Assembly: GCA_023431345.1 (NCBI GenBank)
Contig: JAEYWK010000167.1
Coordinates: 25,295-89,294, forward strand
Reading direction: 5' to 3'
DNA length: 64,000 nt
Origin: Pseudomonadota bacterium
GTDB taxonomy: Bacteria > Myxococcota_A > Polyangia > Polyangiales > Polyangiaceae
Made by a program: the position numbers and the translations under genes. The notes under the pieces are model-generated. The model was not told the DNA's origin. It saw only the letters and a program-made list of their open reading frames with translations, and did not search any database. Below, one piece after another: positions 28,266-36,280 of the stretch. The stretch's first letter is position 1. The number at the start of each line of letters is the position of its first letter.

Positions 28266-30323
28266 ATGATGCTACCGAGCCTCAAGTCGCCCACACTCCT
28301 CGTCACCGCTGCCGTTCTCGGCGCCCTCGCGGCGTCCGCTTGTGATGGCGGCTCGTCTTCCGCACCAGCAGCGGCCGCCGGCACGGCTTCCACGACGGGA
28401 GGAACCACGACCGCGGGCGGCGCGGCAGGCTCGTCCGGAGCGGGCACGACCGCGACTGGCGGCAACTCCGGCTCGACGGCAGGCGGCGGCGCACCTTTGG
28501 AAGGCGAGGTTTCCGCGCCGTCCGAACCCGTCAGCCCGTTCATCGTCTTGGATCAGTTCGGCTACCTGCCGGATTCGGAGAAGCTCGCGGTGCTGCGCGA
28601 TCCGGAGATGGGTTACGACGCCGCGGAGAGTTACGAGCCGGGCGCAAAACTCCAGATCATCGACGCGACGACGAAGGCGGTGGCGATGGAGCTCACGGCC
28701 ACGGCTTGGAAGAACGGCGCCGTGGACATGACGAGCGGGGACCGCGCGTGGCGCGTCGACTTCTCCTCGTTGACGGCACCCGGGGTCTACTACTTGCTCG
28801 ACGTGGACGGGAAGGTGCGGTCCGACCTGTTCCGGATCGCGGAGGACGTCTACCGGCCGGTGCTCCGTCACGCCTTCCGCACCTTTTTCTACCAGCGTGC
28901 AGCCTTCGACAAGAAAGCCGCCCACGCCGGTGAGGGCTGGGCGGACGGAGCGAGCCACGTGGGCGCGGGCCAAGACAAGAACGCTCGCCGCTACGACGCC
29001 CCCGCGGACGCCACCACCGAGCGCGACCTTTCCGGCGGTTGGTACGACGCGGGCGACTACAACCGCTACACGCCGTGGACCGCGGACTACATCGTCACGC
29101 TGCTTCGGATGTACGAGGAGACGCCGGCGGTGTTCGGCGATGATTTCGGCATTCCCGAGTCGGGGAACGGTCAGAGCGACTTGCTCGACGAGGTGCGCTT
29201 CGGGCTCGAGCACCTCGCGCGCACTCAAGGTGAGAGCGGTGGCTGCATCTCCGTGTTGGGGGTAGCGTCCGGCAGCCCGCCCTCGGCTGCGGCCGGAGCC
29301 AGCGAGTACGGCCCCGAAACGACCAACGCCACGATCCGCGCCGGCATCGCGTTCGCTTGGGCGTCGCGCCTATTTCGACCCAGCGACGCGGAGCTCGCGG
29401 ACGCGCTCCTCGGCCGCGCCAAGAAGGCCTGGGAGTGGGCGGAGGCGAACCCCGCCGTCGAGTTCAAGAACACCGGACAGGTCGCGGCCGGTGAGCAGCA
29501 GTCGAGCGCCAAAGAGGTGGCCATGTACAAGCTCGGCTTTGCCGTGGCCCTTCACCGCGCGGACACCGACGGCGGGCTCGCCTACAAGACGTTCTTCGAG
29601 ATGGGCTACGCCGCCTCGGGGCTGAGCGTGCTCAACGGCTACAACGCCGCGTGGGAGCTCCAGCTCACCGAGCTGTTCTTGGATTACACGCGCCTGCCAG
29701 AGGCGGACGCGGCGGTGAAAAAAGCGCTCGTGGACGCCTTCGCGGGGACCATCACCTCCGCCGACAACCTCGGAGCCCTCACGGGCGATCCCGACCCTTA
29801 CCTCGCCCACGTCGCCGACTACACGTGGGGCTCGAACTCGCACAAGGCGCGCACGGGCGCGCTGCAGTACGACGTTATCTCGTTCGCCATCGACGCCACC
29901 AAGGACGCCGACGCTCGCCGCGCAGCGGAGCGTTACCTTCATTACCTGCACGGCGTGAACCCGCTCGGCCTCGTGTATTTGAGCAACATGGGCGCAAGCG
30001 GCGCCCACAAGTCGGTCACGACGTTTTACCATACGTGGTTCGCCGACGAGAGCCCGCTTTGGGACGAAGTGGGAGTGTCGACGTACGGCCCGCCGCCGGG
30101 CTTCCTCGTGGGTGGGCCGAACCCGAGCTACGCGCTCGACGGGGTGTGCCCCGGTAACAACCGTTGCCCCGCGGCGCCTCCCGCGCCCCCGTTCGGTCAG
30201 CCGCCGCAGAAGAGCTACGCGCAGTTCAACGACAACTGGCCGGTGAACTCTTGGTCCGTCACCGAGAACTCCAACGGCTACCAGGTCGCCTACCTGCGCT
30301 TGCTGGCCAAGTTCGTGCGCTGA
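28266..30323 (+). CDS. Glycoside hydrolase family 9 (endoglucanase-like) lipoprotein
   Basis: The protein has 685 residues from the ATG at 28266; the longer frame lacks a signal. The lipobox is LAASAC (Cys26), then a Gly/Thr/Ser linker. An N-terminal CelD_N-like Ig domain (about 95-185) starts FIVLDQFGYLPDSEKLAVLR. The (alpha/alpha)6 catalytic domain follows, with GGWYDAGDYNRY carrying the catalytic Asp pair (about 261 and 264) and the late acid Glu in SVTENSNGYQVAYL (about 667). It hydrolyses beta-1,4-glucans by inversion. The fold is complete in length. It shares its promoter region with the divergent pectate lyase. Confidence 0.9.
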   Translation: MMLPSLKSPTLLVTAAVLGALAASACDGGSSSAPAAAAGTASTTGGTTTAGGAAGSSGAGTTATGGNSGSTAGGGAPLEGEVSAPSEPVSPFIVLDQFGYLPDSEKLAVLRDPEMGYDAAESYEPGAKLQIIDATTKAVAMELTATAWKNGAVDMTSGDRAWRVDFSSLTAPGVYYLLDVDGKVRSDLFRIAEDVYRPVLRHAFRTFFYQRAAFDKKAAHAGEGWADGASHVGAGQDKNARRYDAPADATTERDLSGGWYDAGDYNRYTPWTADYIVTLLRMYEETPAVFGDDFGIPESGNGQSDLLDEVRFGLEHLARTQGESGGCISVLGVASGSPPSAAAGASEYGPETTNATIRAGIAFAWASRLFRPSDAELADALLGRAKKAWEWAEANPAVEFKNTGQVAAGEQQSSAKEVAMYKLGFAVALHRADTDGGLAYKTFFEMGYAASGLSVLNGYNAAWELQLTELFLDYTRLPEADAAVKKALVDAFAGTITSADNLGALTGDPDPYLAHVADYTWGSNSHKARTGALQYDVISFAIDATKDADARRAAERYLHYLHGVNPLGLVYLSNMGASGAHKSVTTFYHTWFADESPLWDEVGVSTYGPPPGFLVGGPNPSYALDGVCPGNNRCPAAPPAPPFGQPPQKSYAQFNDNWPVNSWSVTENSNGYQVAYLRLLAKFVR

Positions 30324-30473
30324 GCGTTTTCCAAGTACGGCTCGCGAAAGGCGCCACCACGCGCCACACGTCCCGGGCTGCACCGGTGCGGTGGCTACCT
30401 TGCCACGGCGGCGATCGACCACGAGGCGCCTTGGCCACTTGCGCGCTGACGAGGCGCGCTCCACACGACCGGC

Positions 30474-31355
30474 ATGTCGGAGGCCACGTTGCCTGCTAGG
30501 CGTAGCGTCTACCATCGGCGCATGGAGGTGGATGGAGTGAGCTGCTTCTACCGGGAGGCGGGGCCAGCTGATGCGCCGGTCGTCGTGTTGCCTCACGGCT
30601 ACCCCTGCTCGTCGTATGCGTACCGCAGCTTCATGCCAGCCCTGGCCGACGGCTGGCGGCTGCTCGCGCCGGATTTCCCCGGCAGCGGCTATAGCGATAC
30701 GGCACCCGCCTTCCGGCACGATTTCGATGGCTACGCGGAGTTTCTCGAGCGCTTCCTCGACCACGCCGGCGTCGAGCGATTTGCGCTCTACCTTCATGAC
30801 TTTGGCTCGCAGATCGGGCTTCGGCTCGCCATGCGAGCGCCCGAGCGCATCACCGCGCTCATCATCCAGAACGGTGACATCTACGAAGATCAGCTGGGGC
30901 CCAAGTACGAACCCCTGCGACGCTACTTCCGGGATCCAACGTCCCAGGCGCGCGCTGAGCTGGCAGCCGCGATCTCGCTGGCGGGCTTCGAAGACGAGTT
31001 CTTGAACGGCGTGCGCCCTTCCCACGCACCGACGATTCCACCCGACCTTTGGCAGCTGCATTGGTCCTTGATGACCGACCAGCGCCGCGCCATTGCGCTG
31101 CGCGTCATCGAGGGTCTGAAAGACAACCTCACCTGGTTCCCGCGCTATCAGCGCTACTTGCGCGAACGGAAGCCGCCAACGCTCATCGTGTGGGGCATTC
31201 GCGACGGGTACATGCCTGAAGGCGCGGCCCGCGCCTACCGCCGTGATCTTCCGAACGCAGAGCTTCATCTCATCGATGGCGGGCACTGGCTCCTCGAAAC
31301 GCACCTCGATGAGGTGGTGGCCCACGTGCGCGCGTTTCTCGGACGTCCGTCGTAG
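30474..31355 (+). CDS. Alpha/beta hydrolase (haloalkane dehalogenase/epoxide hydrolase-like)
   Basis: The protein has 293 residues. It has HGYP oxyanion loop residues at 41-44. The nucleophile elbow LHDFGSQIG has Asp109 in the nucleophile position, with a late acid (GIRDGYMP, Asp244) and His271 in GGHWLLE. An Asp nucleophile places it with haloalkane dehalogenases and epoxide hydrolases rather than esterases. The cap domain spans about 135-225. It is cytoplasmic with no signal peptide. Start alternatives are the ATG at 30474 or an internal one at 30522. It is not obviously linked to its neighbours. Confidence 0.85.
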   Translation: MSEATLPARRSVYHRRMEVDGVSCFYREAGPADAPVVVLPHGYPCSSYAYRSFMPALADGWRLLAPDFPGSGYSDTAPAFRHDFDGYAEFLERFLDHAGVERFALYLHDFGSQIGLRLAMRAPERITALIIQNGDIYEDQLGPKYEPLRRYFRDPTSQARAELAAAISLAGFEDEFLNGVRPSHAPTIPPDLWQLHWSLMTDQRRAIALRVIEGLKDNLTWFPRYQRYLRERKPPTLIVWGIRDGYMPEGAARAYRRDLPNAELHLIDGGHWLLETHLDEVVAHVRAFLGRPS

Positions 31356-31437
31356 GGTATCTGCCTTCGAGCCGAGTCGCGGCCGATACGACGCGGCGCT
31401 CACATCAACTGAACCGGCTCGGCGCCGCTCGAGGGGC

Positions 31438-33090
31438 TCACTCGCACACGGACTGGTTACAGATGTTCGAGGCGCAGTCCTGCGCGCGGTGGCATTCATC
31501 GCCTTTCGCCCCCGCGCTGCAGGTGCCCGCGCTGTTGCCGCCGGTGAAACAATGGCCCGAGCTGCAGTGTTGAGGCGTCACGCAAAAGGCGCCCAGGGCC
31601 CCATCGGTGCATTCACCACGCCCGAGCCCGGTCGAGTACGCGCAGGTTCCCTCGAGGCAATCGGCCTGATCGACACAAGCGCTCTCGAACAGCCCTTCCG
31701 TGCACTGGCCATAGCTGCTCCCGGGCTTGAAGGCGCACCGCAGGGAAACGCAATCTTCGTCGTCCACGCACCTGGCATCGACGTCGCCCGTCGTGCAGCT
31801 CCCGCTGCCTCCGCTCGGAACCGCGCAGCGCTCGGAATTGCAGTGCTCGTCCAGCTTGCAAGCCGCCTCGTCAGCGCCGTCCGCGCACCAGCCGTCGGTG
31901 TCTTCCTCGCCGGCGAGCGTGCACGTGCCGGCGTCGCAATGCGCCGGCTCGCTGCACCGGTCGCCCAGCCCACCGCCGCTGCACGTCCACCCGGCCCCTG
32001 CCGAGTCGTGGGCACAGCGTCGTCCGTCGCAGTCCTCTTCGTCCCCTTGGTCGCAAGCGCTCCCCACCGCGCCATCCATACAGGTCCGGCGCCCGGCTCT
32101 CCGGTCATCCACGCAATGACCGCTGCCGCAGTGCTCGTTCTCACCGCACGGCTCTCCCAGCTTGCCCTCCGTGCAAAGCCGCCGAAACGAGTCGACGTCG
32201 ACGCACGCGCCCACCGCGCAGTCGGCGTCCATCGCACACGGCTCTCCGGTCGCGCCGGAGCTGCATACACCGCCGGAGCCGAGACAACGGAGCCCGCCGC
32301 GGCAATCTGCGGCTTCGTTGCAGCTGGCCCCTGCCTCACCGTCGCTGCAGGTGCCCACGGAACCGGAGGCGCTCGCGACGCAAATGCCGCTAGCGCAAGC
32401 CGAATCCTTCAGGCACGCCGAGCCCTTGGCTCCGTCGCTGCACGTCCCAACGAAGGAAGTAGCCGACAAAACGCAGTCGAGGCCGCCTTCGCAATGGCGG
32501 CTGTCGTTGCACGAGGCCCCGCTCCCGCCGCTGGCGCAGCGGCGGCTGCCGTCACTGTCGATGGCGACGCAGCTTCCCTCGACACAATCCTCATCGTCCA
32601 AGCAGGCTTCACCGGGCGTGCCGGGCAAGCAATCACCGGGCGTCGCGCCTCCTCCGCCAACGCAGCGGCCGACGTCACAGTCGGCTTCGGTTCGGCAGGG
32701 CGCGTAGTCTCCAATGCAGCTCGCGACATCGCGCAGCTCGCGCTCGCACGCCACCTTGCAATCCATCGCCACCAAACACCCAAGGTCTTGATGGCAGCCA
32801 CTGTAGCTCGAAGGAAAGGGGTCGCAGTCGCACCGTATCGTGGAGCACGCGCTCGTGCAGTCCCCGCCATCGTATTCGAAGCCCAAGGCGCTGCAGCCCT
32901 CGTAGGTCGCGGGAGGGATCGCAGGTCGCCCGCCCGCCCCCGTGCCCCCGGTCACCTTCGAGCCACCGCTCGTGGCGTCGCCCCCTTCGCCGCCCGCACC
33001 GCCCGCCGCAGGCCCGGCCCCTCCGCCGCTCCCCGAGCAGCCGAACACCATGGCACTTGCCACCAACGCCCAAGGACAGCGCGAGCGCAC
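31438..33090 (-). CDS. Lipoprotein with 14 tandem Cys-rich modules
   Basis: The protein has 550 residues from a GTG. The lipobox is MVFGC (Cys18), then a Gly/Ala linker and a 70-residue Cys-rich head (CSALGFEYDGGDCTSAC). From about residue 132 to the end come fourteen modules of about 30 residues, each with four Cys and the pattern (S/A/E)-x-C-x5-8-C-x-x-G-x-C-x8-12-C-x-x-G, for example ACLDDEDCVEGSC. Such modules resemble eukaryotic EB or Dickkopf-like disulfide domains and occur in many myxobacterial surface proteins. It is probably a rigid, disulfide-linked stalk or adhesin; the ligand is unknown. Confidence 0.82.
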   Translation of the reverse strand: MRSRCPWALVASAMVFGCSGSGGGAGPAAGGAGGEGGDATSGGSKVTGGTGAGGRPAIPPATYEGCSALGFEYDGGDCTSACSTIRCDCDPFPSSYSGCHQDLGCLVAMDCKVACERELRDVASCIGDYAPCRTEADCDVGRCVGGGGATPGDCLPGTPGEACLDDEDCVEGSCVAIDSDGSRRCASGGSGASCNDSRHCEGGLDCVLSATSFVGTCSDGAKGSACLKDSACASGICVASASGSVGTCSDGEAGASCNEAADCRGGLRCLGSGGVCSSGATGEPCAMDADCAVGACVDVDSFRRLCTEGKLGEPCGENEHCGSGHCVDDRRAGRRTCMDGAVGSACDQGDEEDCDGRRCAHDSAGAGWTCSGGGLGDRCSEPAHCDAGTCTLAGEEDTDGWCADGADEAACKLDEHCNSERCAVPSGGSGSCTTGDVDARCVDDEDCVSLRCAFKPGSSYGQCTEGLFESACVDQADCLEGTCAYSTGLGRGECTDGALGAFCVTPQHCSSGHCFTGGNSAGTCSAGAKGDECHRAQDCASNICNQSVCE

Positions 33091-33253
33091 CAGCTCTGAA
33101 AGCTCCCATCGTTTCGAATGTTACGGCGGCGCCCCCACTTCTGGTCCGCTCGACACGCCGGGCACCCTCACAATTGTCGGTGAGTGTAGATGCCGCGTCG
33201 CCCGCGAGCCTACACCGGCGCATTCGTCCTCCTCAGAGTCCTTTCTGGCGGCG

Positions 33254-34159
33254 TCAGGGACGTTTGATGCGCGACGCCATTCTGAAGAAGTCGACGAACG
33301 CTTGGACTTTGGGGGCGACCTGCGCGCGGCTCGGGTAGTACAAGAAGAGGCCGGGGAAAGGCGTACAGAAGCTTTCGAGCACGCGGACGAGGCGCCGTTC
33401 CGCGAGAGCGCCTCGCACGGTGCTTTCCATCACGTAGGCGATTCCAAGGCCGCGGAGGGCGGCGTCCACCATCAGGTCGCCATCGTTCAAGAGGACGCGA
33501 CCGTCCACCGCGACTTGGAAGTCTTTGCCGTTTTCCGTGAACTCCCAGCGCGAGACGACGCCGAGGGCGCGGCGTCGATAGTTGATGCAGTCGTGGACTT
33601 GCAGGTCCCGCGGGTGCTTGGGCTTGCCATGCTTGGCGAAGTACTCGGGCGAAGCCACGATGGCGATGCGCATATCGGAGCTAGCGCGAACGCTGATCAT
33701 CTCGCGCTGGAGCATTTCGCCGATGCGCAGGCCCAGATCGAATCCATCCTTGACGACGTCGACGAGGGCATCGTCAATCGAGAGATCGAGCTGGATGTCG
33801 GGGTAGCGCGCCAGGAAGTCGGACAGGCGTGGTGCGACGACCGACTCGTAGCCGAGACGCGGCAGGGTCATTCTGAGGAGCCCGGCAGGCCGGTCGCGTA
33901 GCTCGCTGAGCGAAGCGAAGGCGTCCTTGACGCCCTCCATGGCTGGCTTGAGCCGACTGAGGAAACGCGCACCCGCTTCGGTGAGGCCAACGCTGCGAGT
34001 CGTGCGTTGGAGCAAGCGCACGCCGACGCGCTCCTCGAGCGCGCGGATCGATTGACTGATCGCCGACGGCGTGACCCGCAGCTCCGCCGCCGCGGCGGTA
34101 AAGCTGCGCTTGTCGGCGACGCAGAGCAGCGCGGTGAGGCCCGAGAGGTCGTCCTGCAT
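33254..34159 (-). CDS. LysR-family transcriptional regulator
   Basis: The protein has 301 residues. The winged HTH at about 3-62 (LTALLCVADKRSFTAAAAEL, PSAISQSIRALEERVGVRLL) is typical of the family, with the linker helix continuing to about 90. The effector-binding domain (about 92-295) has the two periplasmic-binding-like lobes (LLRMTLPRLGYESVVAPRLS, MRIAIVASPEYFAKHG). It is divergent from the SDR gene at 34253 across 93 bp, the classic LysR arrangement, so it probably activates that oxidoreductase gene and represses itself. Confidence 0.93.
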   Translation of the reverse strand: MQDDLSGLTALLCVADKRSFTAAAAELRVTPSAISQSIRALEERVGVRLLQRTTRSVGLTEAGARFLSRLKPAMEGVKDAFASLSELRDRPAGLLRMTLPRLGYESVVAPRLSDFLARYPDIQLDLSIDDALVDVVKDGFDLGLRIGEMLQREMISVRASSDMRIAIVASPEYFAKHGKPKHPRDLQVHDCINYRRRALGVVSRWEFTENGKDFQVAVDGRVLLNDGDLMVDAALRGLGIAYVMESTVRGALAERRLVRVLESFCTPFPGLFLYYPSRAQVAPKVQAFVDFFRMASRIKRP

Positions 34160-34252
34160 TTGTTAAAAGAACTTAATACTACATCCAGATTTGCGATGTT
34201 TCCCTGGAAGATGCGGAGCCGTACGTTGGACCTTCGAAAGGCAAGGAACGCC
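34160..34252. promoter_or_regulatory. Divergent LysR/SDR promoter region
   Basis: This 93-bp intergenic region between two divergent genes is clearly more A+T-rich than its surroundings near the LysR start (GTTAAAAGAACTTAATACTA). It should hold both promoters and the LysR operator. No single T-N11-A site could be picked with certainty. Confidence 0.5.
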
Positions 34253-35104
34253 ATGAGCACCTCAAACACGGTTTGGTTCGTCACAGGCACGTCATCCGGC
34301 TTCGGCCGCTGCATCGCGGAAGAGGTCATCGCCCGCGGCGAGCGGCTGGTCGCCACCGCGCGCGACCCCAAAGCTCTACAGGACCTGGTAGCGAAGGCTC
34401 CGGAGCGTGTCTTGACGTTGCGGCTGGACGTGACGAGGCCCGAAGAGGTCGAGACTGCCGTTGCCAAGGCGCTCGAGCACTTCGGCCAAATCGATGTCCT
34501 CGTGAACAACGCCGGCTACAGCGTGCTCGGCGCGGTGGAAGAGACGACGGAGGCGGAGCTCCGTGCCGCATTCGAGACCATGTTCTTCGGCGCCGTCGCG
34601 ACCACGCGCGCCGTGTTGCCGCAGATGCGAGAGCGCCGCACCGGCACCATCGTCCAGATCACCAGCGTCGGCGGGTTCACGACAGCCCCTGGCTTCGGCG
34701 CCTACTGCGCCGTAAAGCACGGGCTCGAAGGCCTCTCCGAGTGCCTCGCGGCTGAGGTCACCCCCTTCGGCATCCGGGTGCTCATCGTAGAGCCCGGCGC
34801 CTTTCGAACGGGCCTCTTCGGCGGCGCCTTTCGCATGCTACCCGAAACGAAAACGTACTCATCCAGCGTCGGCCCAACTCGCGCCTACGTGACGAGCAGC
34901 GCCGGCAAGCAGGAAGGAGATCCCGCCAAAGCTGCCCACGCCATCGTCAACGCCGTGAACGCAGGTGCACCGACGCTGCGCTTGCCCCTCGGCGCCGACG
35001 CAGTCTCGCTGATTCGCAGCAAGCTGACTTCGATGACAGACGAGGTAGACAAGACCGAGCGCGTCGCTGAGGCCACCGCCTTCGACGCAAAGGTCACCGC
35101 GTAA
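34253..35104 (+). CDS. Short-chain dehydrogenase/reductase
   Basis: The protein has 283 residues from the ATG at 34253 with AAGGAA before it. The classical SDR motifs are present: TGTSSGFG cofactor loop (11-18), LDVT with the adenine-ring Asp (59), NNAG (86-88), catalytic Ser138, Tyr151 and Lys155 (YCAVK), and EPGAFRTGLFGG after strand 6. The Arg in ATARDP after beta-2 favours NADP. It oxidises or reduces an unknown alcohol or carbonyl. It is divergent from the LysR gene, its likely regulator. Confidence 0.93.
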   Translation: MSTSNTVWFVTGTSSGFGRCIAEEVIARGERLVATARDPKALQDLVAKAPERVLTLRLDVTRPEEVETAVAKALEHFGQIDVLVNNAGYSVLGAVEETTEAELRAAFETMFFGAVATTRAVLPQMRERRTGTIVQITSVGGFTTAPGFGAYCAVKHGLEGLSECLAAEVTPFGIRVLIVEPGAFRTGLFGGAFRMLPETKTYSSSVGPTRAYVTSSAGKQEGDPAKAAHAIVNAVNAGAPTLRLPLGADAVSLIRSKLTSMTDEVDKTERVAEATAFDAKVTA

Positions 35105-35268
35105 GAAAAAACCGCTGCTCGCCGCAGCGAGAAAACTGGCAGAAGCCGCGTCGGCACCAAAATTGACAAGACAAACGAGCAGCTGAGGGCAGCACCGCGC
35201 CCCTCGCTCGATAGGCGAACCTGCGAAGCGTCGTGCGCGGGCCGAGCAACTCGGGTACGCTTCTCGGC

Positions 35269-36222
35269 ATGAAGGTGGCTTGGCTGGGTTGGTGGTTGGT
35301 GCTTGCGTTAGGGTGCGGCGAAACGAAACCTGACGCTGACGCGCAGGCGGGCACGCCCACTGGCGGGGCCGCAGGTAGCTCTGCAGGGGGCGCAACGGGG
35401 GGCGCTGGGCAGAGCGCTGGGCAGTCGTCGTCGGGCGGCGCTGGGGCAGCGACAGCGGGCACGAGTAGCTCCGGCACGGCGGGCAGTGAGACTGAGACGA
35501 ACGGCAGCATCACCGTCCAAGGCCTGTTGTTCCGGAGCTTGAACCGTAGCGTGCGGCTCAATCCGAACTTTCCGCTGGTGAGCGGCTCGGAATTCGCGTG
35601 CACGAGCACGCCGTACGGTCCCTGCAGGGTGAGCCTCTGCAGCTACGAGGAGTCCGAGGCGCCACGTCAGCACGTCGGGCCCATCACGCTCGACAGCACT
35701 GAAGCCGGCGTCCACGTCGTATCGACGCCCGACGACAGCGGCCGCTACGCAGAGACTGAAAACACCGGCATGGCGTTCGGGGGCGGGGAAGCGCTCACTG
35801 TCACCGCAGGAGGCGGTACGCTGCCCGCCTTCTCGCTCATGGGGCAGTTTCCGCTGCTGCTCCTCGTCGAGCAACCGGCGCCAGCGGCGGCTGAGGGCCC
35901 GATCGCCACGGCCGCGCACTCCCGGACGCAACCGCTGACCATCGAGTGGACGCGCGGAGCCCCCAACGTCTTCTTTCACGTCCAGACGGGCGTCATCCCG
36001 TCGGCAACCGACGGCACGAGGACGAGCGCCACCTGCCGTGTCGAATCCTCGGCGGGCACCGTCACGCTGGAACCAGAGTTTCTTTCGGCGCTGCCCGCCG
36101 GCACCGAGCTGTGGCTGCTTACCTCCTGGTACGGCGTCAGCCCTACCGGCACCGCCGTCTCGGTAGCCTCCGAGGCGATAACTCCCGCCAAGGATGCCGC
36201 AGTTCAGATCCTCCTCCAGTAG
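35269..36222 (+). CDS. Hypothetical lipoprotein
   Basis: The protein has 317 residues from the ATG at 35269, which begins a clean signal (MKVAWLGWWLVLALGC, lipidated Cys16). A 60-residue Gly/Ser/Ala/Thr linker precedes a beta-rich domain of about 230 residues (ITVQGLLFRSLNRSVRLNPN, TSWYGVSPTGTAVSV). Two Cys pairs (FACTSTPYGPC, SLCSYEE) may form disulfides. No family was recognised. It lies 58 bp before the large PQQ/cytochrome gene on the same strand and could be co-transcribed. Confidence 0.62.
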   Translation: MKVAWLGWWLVLALGCGETKPDADAQAGTPTGGAAGSSAGGATGGAGQSAGQSSSGGAGAATAGTSSSGTAGSETETNGSITVQGLLFRSLNRSVRLNPNFPLVSGSEFACTSTPYGPCRVSLCSYEESEAPRQHVGPITLDSTEAGVHVVSTPDDSGRYAETENTGMAFGGGEALTVTAGGGTLPAFSLMGQFPLLLLVEQPAPAAAEGPIATAAHSRTQPLTIEWTRGAPNVFFHVQTGVIPSATDGTRTSATCRVESSAGTVTLEPEFLSALPAGTELWLLTSWYGVSPTGTAVSVASEAITPAKDAAVQILLQ

Positions 36223-36280
36223 TGACGGGCGCGGGGCGGCAGCGGGCGAGACCCTGTCGCGTCCGCGACGGATCACCTGT

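Noticed and set aside
29370..31499. 709-codon minus-strand frame opposite the GH9 and hydrolase genes
   Set aside because: It is the antisense shadow of two genes with recognisable catalytic motifs; its Arg/Val/Ala-rich product has no domain or signal.
31243..33099. 618-codon plus-strand frame opposite the Cys-rich lipoprotein
   Set aside because: The minus strand has a lipobox and 14 regular Cys modules; the plus frame is Ala/Arg/Pro-rich antisense.
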